The position numbers and the translations under genes were made by a program. DNA of 7,599 bases, taken from contig CANGOK010000162.1 in NCBI GenBank assembly GCA_947455285.1, forward strand, positions 1-7,599, in the 5' to 3' direction. This document shows positions 1-6,463 of the stretch, piece after piece; within the stretch, counting starts at the first letter, position 1; every line of letters starts with the position of its first letter. Under the pieces are notes generated by a model. It was given only the letters and a program-made list of their open reading frames with translations, did not search any database and was not told the origin of the DNA. The stretch comes from Beijerinckiaceae bacterium (GTDB taxonomy: Bacteria; Pseudomonadota; Alphaproteobacteria; Rhizobiales; Beijerinckiaceae).

Positions 1-1215
1 GAGACCAAAAGCCCGCCGCGCATCGTCTCGGGCCTTGGCGAACTCGATCGCGTGACGGGCGGTGGCTTCGTGCCGGGCTCCGTCATCCTGCTTGGCGGCG
101 AGCCGGGCATTGGCAAGTCGACCCTTTTGATCCAGGCCTGCGCAACGCTGGCCCGCAAGGGGCATCGGGTCGCCTATATCTCGGGCGAAGAGGCGGTAGC
201 GCAGGTGCGTTTGCGCGCTGAGCGGCTGGGGTTGGCTGACGCACCGGTGGAGCTGGCCGCCGAGACTAGCGTCGAGGATATCGTGGCGACGCTGCAGCAG
301 GGCCGTCCGCCCGCGCTCGTCATCATCGACTCCATTCAGACCATGTGGACTGAAGCTGTGGAATCGACCCCCGGCACCGTGACGCAGGTGCGCGGCGCCG
401 CGCAGGCGCTCATCCGCTACGCCAAGACGAGCGGCGCGGCGGTGATCCTCGTCGGCCACGTCACCAAGGACGGGCAGATCGCTGGCCCCCGCGTGGTCGA
501 GCATATGGTCGACGCGGTGGTCTCGTTCGAAGGCGATGGCGGGCGGCATTTCCGCATCCTGCGCTCGGTGAAGAATCGCTTCGGCGCGACCGACGAAATC
601 GGCGTTTTCGAAATGACCGGGCAGGGGCTTTCCGAGGTCACCAATCCTTCCGCCCTGTTCCTGTCGGGCCGCGACGCTTCGGCTCCCGGCGCTGCGGTTT
701 TCGCAGGCATGGAAGGCACCCGTCCGGTGCTGGTGGAGGTGCAGGCGCTGGTGGCGCCCACCGCGCTCGGCACGCCTCGGCGCGCCGTCGTGGGCTGGGA
801 CCCCGCGCGTCTGTCCATGGTCATCGCTGTGCTCGAAGCCCATGGGGGGCTTAAGCTCGGCCAGCATGATATTTATCTCAACGTGGCGGGCGGTCTGCGG
901 GTGAGCGAGCCTGCGGCGGATGTCGCGGCGGCTGCGGCGCTTGTCTCATCCCTCACGGGCGCCGTTCTGCCTGCGGATATGGTCTATTTCGGCGAGATGG
1001 CGCTATCGGGATCAGTGCGGCCTGTCGTCCACGCAGGCCTGCGCCTGAAGGAAGCCGCCAAGCTCGGCTTTCGCGCCGCCGTGGCGCCGCCCTCACAAAA
1101 AGAGGGCGAGCCGCAGGCGCTTGCGACCCAATCCTGCGGTCATATCAGCGCGCTGGTGGCCGAGATCGCCGCCGCGGGCGCTCAGATGCGTCGCGCCTCT
1201 GGGCGCGGCGGCTGA
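1..1215 (+). CDS. radA: DNA repair protein RadA, 5'-truncated by window edge
   Basis: RadA (Sms) is a RecA-like ATPase that drives branch migration and processing of recombination intermediates in the cytoplasm. The reading frame is open from base 1, so the true start lies upstream. The visible 404 residues lack the N-terminal CxxC zinc finger expected in the family. The GTG at 52 is in frame but falls within conserved sequence and is not the start. Visible motifs are the Walker A P-loop GGEPGIGKST (about 94-123), a Walker B-like LVIID (316-330) and the RadA signature KNRFG (571-585). A Lon-protease-like C-terminal domain follows at about 690-1150, with GLKLGQHDIYLNVAGG near its start. The protein ends in a basic, Gly/Arg-rich tail. 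The TGA stop directly abuts the stop codon of convergent gmk. Family assignment is very secure. Nothing suggests the gene is broken. Confidence 0.97.
   Translation, partial: ETKSPPRIVSGLGELDRVTGGGFVPGSVILLGGEPGIGKSTLLIQACATLARKGHRVAYISGEEAVAQVRLRAERLGLADAPVELAAETSVEDIVATLQQGRPPALVIIDSIQTMWTEAVESTPGTVTQVRGAAQALIRYAKTSGAAVILVGHVTKDGQIAGPRVVEHMVDAVVSFEGDGGRHFRILRSVKNRFGATDEIGVFEMTGQGLSEVTNPSALFLSGRDASAPGAAVFAGMEGTRPVLVEVQALVAPTALGTPRRAVVGWDPARLSMVIAVLEAHGGLKLGQHDIYLNVAGGLRVSEPAADVAAAAALVSSLTGAVLPADMVYFGEMALSGSVRPVVHAGLRLKEAAKLGFRAAVAPPSQKEGEPQALATQSCGHISALVAEIAAAGAQMRRASGRGG
1189..1210 (+). terminator. GC-rich hairpin in the last radA codons, possible terminator stem
   Basis: Bases 1189-1197 pair with 1202-1210 around a TCTG loop, giving nine pairs, eight Watson-Crick and one U-G wobble on the + strand. 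The stem lies inside the last codons of radA and is followed by GCTGATTATTC, which is AT-leaning but has no real T-run. Because radA and gmk stop codons touch, any radA terminator must lie in coding sequence of one or other gene. The structure could equally be a by-product of GC-rich, Arg/Gly codons. Confidence 0.25.
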
Positions 1216-1884
1216 TTATTCAGAGAGTAGCTGATTCACGAATTTCGTGACCGCATCCTGTGAACGGGCGCGGCGGAGGCGCTCCGCTGCAAGGATCGTC
1301 AGAACCTGTTTGTAGGTATGCTGGAGATCATCATTGACGAGCACATAATCATAGCTCGTCCAGCGCTGGATTTCGTGCCGTGCATTGGTGAGGCGTTTGT
1401 CGATTGTTTCGGCTGAATCTTCCGCCCGGCGCTCAAGCCGCCCGCGCAGCTCCTTCATGGTCGGCGGCAGGATGAAGATCGTCACCACATCGTCCGGAGC
1501 CTTGCGGCGGACCTGCTGCGTGCCCTGATAATCAATGTCGAAGAGCACATCGCGGCCCTGCGCCAGCACCGCCTCCACGGGCGCCCGGGGCGAGCCATAG
1601 AAATTGCCGTGGACTTCCGCCCATTCCAGAAACTCATCCTCGCCGCGCATGCGGTCGAATTGGTCGCGGGAGATGAAATGGTAGTGGATGCCATCCACTT
1701 CAGATGAGCGCCGCTCACGCGTGGTCGACGACACCGAGAGGGTCAGGTCGAGGGATTTGTCCTGCAGCAACATGCGCGTCAGCGTCGTCTTGCCGGCGCC
1801 TGATGGGGACGACAGGATCAGCATCAGGCCGCGGCGGCCAGTCTCGATGGGCTTTGCGCCATGATTGGTCTGGGTGGAGCTCAT
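1216..1884 (-). CDS. gmk: Guanylate kinase
   Basis: Gmk phosphorylates GMP (and dGMP) to GDP with ATP in the cytoplasm, an essential step of purine nucleotide supply. The protein is 222 residues, close to the usual 200-220. The P-loop SSPSGAGKTT is at residues 25-34. The GMP-binding region is intact by alignment with the yeast enzyme: Ser52, Arg56, Arg59, Tyr68, Glu87, Tyr96 and Ser98. The usual Gly before the Glu in the PRxGE-type motif is Ser here (RRSSE), which does not touch the key residues. The frame stays open to 1977, but that would run into yicC. The ATG at 1884-1882 overlaps the yicC TGA as ATGA and has AGGTG 11 bases upstream (1896-1900), so this start is preferred. A later ATG at residue 21 just before the P-loop is possible but less likely. 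The last gene of the minus-strand block. Confidence 0.96.
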   Translation of the reverse strand: MSSTQTNHGAKPIETGRRGLMLILSSPSGAGKTTLTRMLLQDKSLDLTLSVSSTTRERRSSEVDGIHYHFISRDQFDRMRGEDEFLEWAEVHGNFYGSPRAPVEAVLAQGRDVLFDIDYQGTQQVRRKAPDDVVTIFILPPTMKELRGRLERRAEDSAETIDKRLTNARHEIQRWTSYDYVLVNDDLQHTYKQVLTILAAERLRRARSQDAVTKFVNQLLSE

Positions 1885-2768
1885 TCGATGTTCTGCACCT
1901 GCTCGCGAAACTGTTCGATCTCGACGCGCAATTCCATGCCGAGAGAAGTCAGCGCCGCATCGTTGGACTTGGAGCACAGGGTATTCGCTTCGCGTGCGAA
2001 TTCCTGAGCGAGAAAATCGAGTTTGCGCCCGGCCGGCGCGTCGCTCGCCAGAAGCTCGCGCGCAGCCGCCACATGGGTCTTCAGCCGATCGAGCTCTTCG
2101 CGGACGTCAGCCTTGGCGGCCAGCAGCAGCGCCTCCTGGTGCAGACGCGCGGGGTCGAGAGCAGGGCTCGCATCGGTCAGCAGGGCGATCGATTGGGCGA
2201 GCCGCGCTTTCACCGCCTCCACCTTGCGGCCGGGGCAATCTTCCGCCGCCTGCGTCAGTGTGGCGATGCGCTCCACGCGCGCGGTCAGCACAGCCTGCAG
2301 GGCGGCGCCTTCCGCCTTGCGCGCGGTGATGAGGTCTTTCAGCGCCGCCTCAAGGCCCTTGAGCGCTGCTGCTGCAGCCTCCACAAGAATGGATTCGTCA
2401 TCGGCGGCGTCCGTGACTTCCACGACGCCGCGAATGGCCAGCAGTCCGTCCATCGATGCCGGGCGCAGATTGGCTCCAGCTGGCAAGGTTGCAACCGCCT
2501 CGACCAGAGAACCGAGCATATCCGTATTGATGCGCACCTTCGGGCTCGTGGCTTCGCGCTGGGCGCTAAGGGTGGCGTATATAGTGCCACGGGCGAGTCC
2601 GTTGGTGAGCTTCGCCCGCGCGTCGGCTTCGATGCGGTCGAAGCCGGGCGGCAGGCGCAAGCGCACATCAAGGCCCTTGGCGTTGACGGCCTTGAGCTCC
2701 CAAGCCCAGCCCCACGGCGGGCGATGGCCCGACGTGCGTGCGAAACCTGTCATGCTTTTGAGGCTCAT
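1881..2768 (-). CDS. yicC: YicC/YloC-family endoribonuclease
   Basis: The protein is 295 residues, the normal size for the family (about 290). It begins with the family hallmark SMTGFAR (residues 5-11), followed by WELKAVNAKGLDVRLRLP (23-40). The middle is Ala/Glu-rich and helical. The C-terminal DUF1732-type block carries DVREELDRLKTHV (221-233), GRKLDFLAQEFAREANTLCS (247-266) and the characteristic ending REQVQNIE. Family knowledge: E. coli YicC and B. subtilis YloC have been shown to be endoribonucleases, with links to small-RNA turnover. The substrate in this organism is unknown. The start is set by the conserved N-terminus. The Shine-Dalgarno sequence is weak (a CGGCGG-like stretch). Its TGA overlaps the gmk ATG by four bases, so the two are probably translated together. 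The yicC-gmk neighbourhood is common in bacteria. Confidence 0.94.
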   Translation of the reverse strand: MSLKSMTGFARTSGHRPPWGWAWELKAVNAKGLDVRLRLPPGFDRIEADARAKLTNGLARGTIYATLSAQREATSPKVRINTDMLGSLVEAVATLPAGANLRPASMDGLLAIRGVVEVTDAADDESILVEAAAAALKGLEAALKDLITARKAEGAALQAVLTARVERIATLTQAAEDCPGRKVEAVKARLAQSIALLTDASPALDPARLHQEALLLAAKADVREELDRLKTHVAAARELLASDAPAGRKLDFLAQEFAREANTLCSKSNDAALTSLGMELRVEIEQFREQVQNIE

Positions 2769-2781
2769 GGAACCGCCGGAT

Positions 2782-2822
2782 CAAGAAAACGGATGTGCAC
2801 CATAGTGGCGCCTTCCGATCCG
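2782..2822 (-). terminator. Stem-loop plus T-tract between mltG and yicC, possible terminator or attenuator
   Basis: On the minus strand the 65 bp gap holds an outer stem CGGAT/ATCCG (2822-2818 with 2794-2790) and an inner stem GCGCCA/TGGTGC (2811-2806 with 2802-2797, one G-U) closed by CTA. An asymmetric internal loop of 6 and 2 nucleotides separates the two stems. TTTTCTT follows immediately (2789-2783). The arrangement resembles an intrinsic terminator, weakened by the internal loop. The T-tract ends about 14 bases before the yicC ATG, so it could lower read-through from mltG into yicC-gmk. No promoter for yicC was recognised in the gap. Confidence 0.35.
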
Positions 2823-2833
2823 CTCAAGCGACC

Positions 2834-4678
2834 TTAGTTGGTCGCGTCCTCGTCATCGGCGTCAGACGCCGGTTTGCGAGCGGGTTTCGCCTTCGGCTTG
2901 GCGGGCGCCGGCGCCGGCTTCGCCGCGACTTTGGTGGCGGGCGCGGGAGCAGCGGGAGTGGCCGCCTTCGGCTTGCGAGCCGCTGCGGTGGACTTGTCGT
3001 CCTCGGGCTTCAAGACTGGCACTGTCTTCGCCGAATTCAGATCCCAGGTCTTGTTCTTGAGCGGATCAAGCGGCGTGCCCTCGGAGGCGTCAAAGATGCG
3101 CACGATCCTCACGCCCGGCTCGCCGGAGCGCAACCCGCTGCTGTCCAGATCATCCGAGCTGGCGGTCAGGCCGGCGCGGGGCGCCTGGGCGCGCTGCTCG
3201 CCGCGACGGTCCCCGCTGCCGGGATAAAGGCTCGCGTCCACTTCCTCATCACGACTGTCCATCGGACCATCCATGACGTTGCGTGGTGCGGGGAAGCTGA
3301 GACCGAGCGATTTATCCAGCTTGGGGTCCATGCCGAATTTGCCGCCAGTCGCCCCCGAAGCGGGTGGCGATGGTGGCTGAGCTGCGGGCTTTGAAGGAGC
3401 TTCGGCAGGGCTCGCCGGGGAAAGGGCGCCGAAGACGGGAACGCTGACGTTCGGAGCCTCGCCGCGCTGGTCGCGGCCGCCTGCTGGCGCATCGGGTTGG
3501 AAACGGTCGACGGAGGCGGGGGCGCTCTGTTGGGCCTTACTCTCGCGCTCAATCATGCGCCAGCGCACGACGTTGCGATTATGCTGCTCCAACGTTTCGG
3601 CGAAGGCATGGCCGCCCGATCCATCCGCGACGAAGTAGAGGTCCTTGGTGCGCGATGGATTGGCGACTGCTTCAAGCGCGGCGCGGCCCGGATTGGCGAT
3701 TGGGCCGGGGGGTAGGCCTTCGATCTGATAGGTGTTGTAGGGCGTGGGTCGCTCGACCTCGCTGCGCAGGATTCCGCGGCCCAAAGTGCCTTTGCCGCCG
3801 ACGAGGCCATAGACGATCGTGGGGTCCGACTGGAGGCGCATGCGTCGCATCAACCTGTTGATGAAAACGCCAGCAACGCGCGGCCGTTCGTCGGCCTTGC
3901 CGGTCTCCTTCTCGACGATTGAGGCCAGCGTCAGAAGCTCAAAGGACGAGCGCAGGGGAATATCCGCCGAGCGGCGCGCCCAGACCTGATCGAGCACGCG
4001 CTTCTGGTCATCCTGCATCTTGCGGATGAGATCGCTGCGCGACATGCCACGCGCCACGCGGTAGGTCTCCGGCAGCAGCGTGCCTTCCTTCGGAATCTCG
4101 CGAATATCCCCGCTCAACAGGTCGAAATCCCTGATGCGCTGGATGATCTGCTCCGACGTCAATCCTTCGGGGATCGTGATGGAATGAAGGATCTCGCGGC
4201 CAGACACCAGAGTGTCGATCACATCGCGCAGGCTGGCGTTCTGCTTGAACAGATATTCGCCTGCCTTGATCTTGCTGCGGTTGCCCTCAATCAGCAGGGC
4301 GATGTTAAGCAGAAGTCCATTGTCGATGACGTTTTCGCGCTCAAGTTGGGTGATGATTTCATAAACCTCGGTACGCGGGGCGATGATCACTACCCGGTCG
4401 CCGGCCAATGGTCCGGGCGCGCGCATCTGTTGCTGCGACCAGGCGAAGAACCCCATGACGCTGACAGCGAGAATCAGAAGGAACGAAAGGAAGCCGCTGA
4501 AGGCCGATAACGCAGGCCGCCGACGGGCGCGCTTTTGCGGAACGGGCGGGGCCGGAGCGTCTTCAGGCTGAAGCGCCTCGCGAGGCGTGCGCAAATGGCG
4601 CCGACCGAGCAAGCCCGTGGATTGGTCGGGCTTGTTCTGGGAGTCTGGCGATGGCTCTGTCGGATTGGTGCCGCTCAT
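2834..4678 (-). CDS. mltG: Endolytic peptidoglycan transglycosylase MltG, with long C-terminal extension
   Basis: MltG (YceG) is an inner-membrane lytic transglycosylase that cuts nascent glycan strands in the periplasm and helps set strand length. The protein has 614 residues, whereas E. coli MltG has about 340. In order: a Pro-rich cytoplasmic N-terminus with a basic KRARRR stop (1-56); one membrane helix (about 57-80); and a LysM-like subdomain and YceG catalytic domain (about 93-375). The catalytic signature LASIVEKET is at 251-259; Glu256 matches the essential E. coli Glu218 by motif, and VFINRL and RLQSDPT follow. Residues 380-614 are a low-complexity tail: Pro/Ala/Ser-rich, with two more structured-looking islands (446-487 and 523-558), then a Lys/Ala/Pro-rich stretch and a short acidic end. 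There is no sign of a frameshift. A GAGG lies 14 bases before the ATG, so the ribosome site is weak. Adjacency to fabF is common in Proteobacteria. Confidence 0.95.
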   Translation of the reverse strand: MSGTNPTEPSPDSQNKPDQSTGLLGRRHLRTPREALQPEDAPAPPVPQKRARRRPALSAFSGFLSFLLILAVSVMGFFAWSQQQMRAPGPLAGDRVVIIAPRTEVYEIITQLERENVIDNGLLLNIALLIEGNRSKIKAGEYLFKQNASLRDVIDTLVSGREILHSITIPEGLTSEQIIQRIRDFDLLSGDIREIPKEGTLLPETYRVARGMSRSDLIRKMQDDQKRVLDQVWARRSADIPLRSSFELLTLASIVEKETGKADERPRVAGVFINRLMRRMRLQSDPTIVYGLVGGKGTLGRGILRSEVERPTPYNTYQIEGLPPGPIANPGRAALEAVANPSRTKDLYFVADGSGGHAFAETLEQHNRNVVRWRMIERESKAQQSAPASVDRFQPDAPAGGRDQRGEAPNVSVPVFGALSPASPAEAPSKPAAQPPSPPASGATGGKFGMDPKLDKSLGLSFPAPRNVMDGPMDSRDEEVDASLYPGSGDRRGEQRAQAPRAGLTASSDDLDSSGLRSGEPGVRIVRIFDASEGTPLDPLKNKTWDLNSAKTVPVLKPEDDKSTAAARKPKAATPAAPAPATKVAAKPAPAPAKPKAKPARKPASDADDEDATN

Positions 4679-4713
4679 CGTTCAGACCGCTGCCTCGGGT
4701 TACACAACTGGGT

Positions 4714-4728
4714 CTACTCTACCCTACC
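4714..4728 (+). repeat. Three tandem pentamers upstream of mltG
   Basis: CTACT, CTACC and CTACC follow each other directly on the + strand (GGTAG, GGTAG, AGTAG on the mltG strand). They lie 36-50 bases upstream of the mltG start codon. The array is short and could be chance. Confidence 0.4.
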
Positions 4729-4734
4729 TAAGTT

Positions 4735-4760
4735 TGTGGCGAAAAATGGATTCTGCCACA
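4735..4760 (+). repeat. Inverted repeat TGTGGC/GCCACA upstream of mltG
   Basis: TGTGGC at 4735-4740 and GCCACA at 4755-4760 are perfect inverted arms separated by 14 bases. The spacer contains the GANTC site. No T-run follows on either strand, so it is not a typical terminator. It could be a protein-binding site in the mltG upstream region, or chance. Confidence 0.35.
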
Positions 4761-4804
4761 GACCGGCTGTTCTTTGGGTTTTCCGGGTGAAAAATTGTGC
4801 AGAC

Positions 4805-6067
4805 TTAATTCGCCCGCCGCAGGATGATCGATGCATTGGTTCCGCCAAAGCCGAAGGAGTTCGATAGAACCACATCGATGTCGCGTTTGCGCGCGACATG
4901 GGGAACGAGATCGATGCTCGTTTCAACGGACGGATTATCCAGATTGAGCGTCGCCGGAGCGATCTGATCGCGAATCGCCAGCGTCGAGAAGATGGCCTCG
5001 ACGGCTCCCGCAGCGCCCAGCAGATGCCCAATGGATGACTTGGTCGACGACATGGAGACCTTGGCTGCGGCATTGCCGATGACGCGCGTCACGGCGCCAA
5101 GCTCAATCTCATCGCCGAGCGGTGTGGACGTGCCATGGGCGTTCACATAATCGAGGTCGGAAGCAGCGATGCCAGCGCGCTTGATCGCCATGCTCATGCA
5201 GCGGAAAGCGCCATCGCCATCCTCGGCGGGCGCGGTGATATGGTGTGCGTCTCCCGACAGGCCATAACCGATCAGTTCGGCGTAGATCTTGGCTCCGCGC
5301 GCTTTGGCGTGCTCGTATTCTTCAAGCACTACACAGCCGGCGCCTTCACCCATGACGAAGCCGTCACGGTCCTTGTCGTAAGGGCGCGAGCCCTGCGTGG
5401 GCCGGTCATTGAAGTTCGTTGAAAGCGCACGGCAAGCGGCGAAACCGGCGAGGCCGATTCGGTTGACGGCGGATTCAGCGCCGCCCGCCACCATCACGTC
5501 CGCGTCGCCAAGCGCGATCAGGCGGCCCGCGTCGCCAATGGCGTGCGCGCCGGTGGAGCAGGCGGTGACGACGGAATGGTTTGGCCCCTTGAGGCCGTGC
5601 TGGATCGAGACATAGCCCGAGCACAGGTTGATGAGCCGTCCAGGAATGAAGAAGGGCGACACGCGGCGCGGCCCTTTTTCCTGAAGGAGCAGCGATGTTT
5701 CATAGATGCCACCGAGGCCACCGATGCCTGAGCCGATCAGCACGCCCGTGGCGCATTGATCCTCATAGGTTTTGGGGTGCCAGCCGGAGTCGTTTATCGC
5801 CTGAGTCGCCGCCGCGACCGCGAAAATGATGTAGTCATCGACCTTGCGCTGCTCTTTCGGCTCCATCCATTCATCGGGATTGAAGGTGCCGTTGGTTCCA
5901 TCGCCGCGTGGAACCATGCAGGCGATCTGACAGGCGATGTCGGAAACATCGAAGGATTCAACGCGCCGTGCGCCACTGCGTCCTTCGAGCAGGCGCTTCC
6001 AGGTTTCTTCCACGCCACAAGCCAGCGGCGAGACCATCCCGAGACCGGTGATGACGACCCTTCTCAT
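4805..6067 (-). CDS. fabF: 3-oxoacyl-[acyl-carrier-protein] synthase II (KAS II)
   Basis: FabF condenses malonyl-ACP with acyl-ACP to extend fatty acids in the cytoplasm. It is also the enzyme usually linked to the cis-unsaturated C16 to C18 step. The protein is 420 residues, the normal FabF length. The thiolase-fold active site is complete: nucleophile Cys170 in VVTACSTGAHA, His311 in NAHGTSTPLGD, Lys343 and His348 in STKSSIGHLLGAAG. The Gly-rich end SNSFGFGGTNAS is also present. The frame is open to 6130, but the family start MRRVVITGLGMVSPL begins at ATG 6067-6065. That start has GGGA about six bases upstream, so the shorter form is chosen. The gene lies 156 bp after acpP and beyond a terminator, so it probably has its own promoter. 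A TATACA hexamer (6095-6090) could be a -10 element, but I see no good -35. Confidence 0.97.
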   Translation of the reverse strand: MRRVVITGLGMVSPLACGVEETWKRLLEGRSGARRVESFDVSDIACQIACMVPRGDGTNGTFNPDEWMEPKEQRKVDDYIIFAVAAATQAINDSGWHPKTYEDQCATGVLIGSGIGGLGGIYETSLLLQEKGPRRVSPFFIPGRLINLCSGYVSIQHGLKGPNHSVVTACSTGAHAIGDAGRLIALGDADVMVAGGAESAVNRIGLAGFAACRALSTNFNDRPTQGSRPYDKDRDGFVMGEGAGCVVLEEYEHAKARGAKIYAELIGYGLSGDAHHITAPAEDGDGAFRCMSMAIKRAGIAASDLDYVNAHGTSTPLGDEIELGAVTRVIGNAAAKVSMSSTKSSIGHLLGAAGAVEAIFSTLAIRDQIAPATLNLDNPSVETSIDLVPHVARKRDIDVVLSNSFGFGGTNASIILRRAN

Positions 6068-6135
6068 ACCATTTCCCGATGCATTCGCGTGTATAGGCGC
6101 AAGGGGCCGGAAAATCCGACCCGACTGCAAATTTC

Positions 6136-6160
6136 TGATGGGTGGAGGAACCGCCCATCA
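6136..6160 (+). promoter_or_regulatory. 10-5-10 palindrome upstream of fabF, possible operator or stem-loop
   Basis: TGATGGGTGG (6136-6145) is followed by AGGAA and CCGCCCATCA (6151-6160). The two arms match at nine of ten positions as an inverted repeat. As + strand RNA, all ten positions pair, with one U-G wobble; as minus-strand RNA one pair is a C-A mismatch. It sits 69-93 bases upstream of the fabF ATG and downstream of the acpP terminator. The position fits an operator for fabF. No T-run follows, so it is not a terminator. The regulator, if any, is not identifiable from the sequence. Confidence 0.4.
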
Positions 6161-6174
6161 CGAAGAGTGTCGAA

Positions 6175-6205
6175 GCAAGAAAGAAAGGCCCGCTCGTGGC
6201 GGGCC
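6175..6205 (-). terminator. Intrinsic terminator of acpP
   Basis: On the minus strand, GGCCCGC (6205-6199) pairs perfectly with GCGGGCC (6193-6187) around a CACGA loop. TTTCTTTCTTG (6186-6176) follows directly. The hairpin starts 18 bases after the acpP stop codon. Stem, short loop and T-rich tail are all in the order expected for Rho-independent termination. It separates acpP from fabF, although partial read-through is possible. Confidence 0.85.
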
Positions 6206-6223
6206 CGTCCGATCAGGCAGGCT

Positions 6224-6463
6224 TCAGGCAGCCTTGGCCTTTTCGACGAACTTCACCGCATCGCCGACGGTCACGATGGACTCAGCCGCGTCATCGGGAA
6301 TCTCGACGCCGAATTCTTCCTCGAAGGCCATGACGAGTTCGACGCGGTCGAGCGAGTCGGCGCCGAGATCATCGATGAAGTCCGCGTTTTCGACCACCTT
6401 CTCGGCGTCGACGCCGAGATGTTGGATCACGATTTTCTTTACGCGCTCGGCGACATCGCTCAT
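6224..6463 (-). CDS. acpP: Acyl carrier protein
   Basis: AcpP carries growing acyl chains on a 4'-phosphopantetheine arm and shuttles them among the fatty acid synthesis enzymes; it also supplies phospholipid and lipid A synthesis. The protein is 79 residues, typical for alphaproteobacteria. The attachment site is Ser37 in GADSL (34-38), followed by the acidic recognition helix VELVMAFEEEFG. The residue three after the Ser is Arg40, where E. coli and many relatives have Thr. GAGGA four bases upstream of the ATG (6472-6468) is a good ribosome site. A clear terminator follows the gene, and a 225 bp gap precedes it. This fits a short, abundant, mainly monocistronic message, which is an inference from layout. 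Confidence 0.98.
   Translation of the reverse strand: MSDVAERVKKIVIQHLGVDAEKVVENADFIDDLGADSLDRVELVMAFEEEFGVEIPDDAAESIVTVGDAVKFVEKAKAA

Larger units (their letters stand above)
4679..4804 (-). promoter_or_regulatory. fabF-mltG intergenic region, no clear promoter box
   Basis: This 126 bp gap lies between the fabF stop and the mltG start. It is more AT-rich than its neighbours and contains a GANTC site (GATTC at 4749-4753), the CcrM methylation sequence used in alphaproteobacteria. It also holds an inverted repeat and a tandem pentamer, listed separately. ATTTTTC occurs shortly after the fabF stop, but no convincing stem precedes it, so no fabF terminator is called. I could not identify a -35/-10 pair with confidence. 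It may contain an mltG promoter or simply link the two genes in one transcript. Confidence 0.3.

Noticed and set aside
1885..1977. N-terminal extension of gmk to an upstream in-frame start
   Set aside because: It would add 31 residues with no Gmk similarity and overlap yicC by about 97 bases. The ATGA start at 1884 fits the family length.
1704..2837. 377-codon open frame on the + strand opposite yicC and the start of gmk, and a nested 260-codon frame at 2023-2805
   Set aside because: Both lie antisense to conserved, motif-complete genes. Their translations are Arg/Ala/Ser-rich with no recognisable domain, as expected for reverse frames of GC-rich coding DNA.
6068..6130. N-terminal extension of fabF by 21 residues
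   Set aside because: FabF proteins begin at MRRVVITG-like sequence. That Met has a suitably spaced GGGA, and the extension has no family match.
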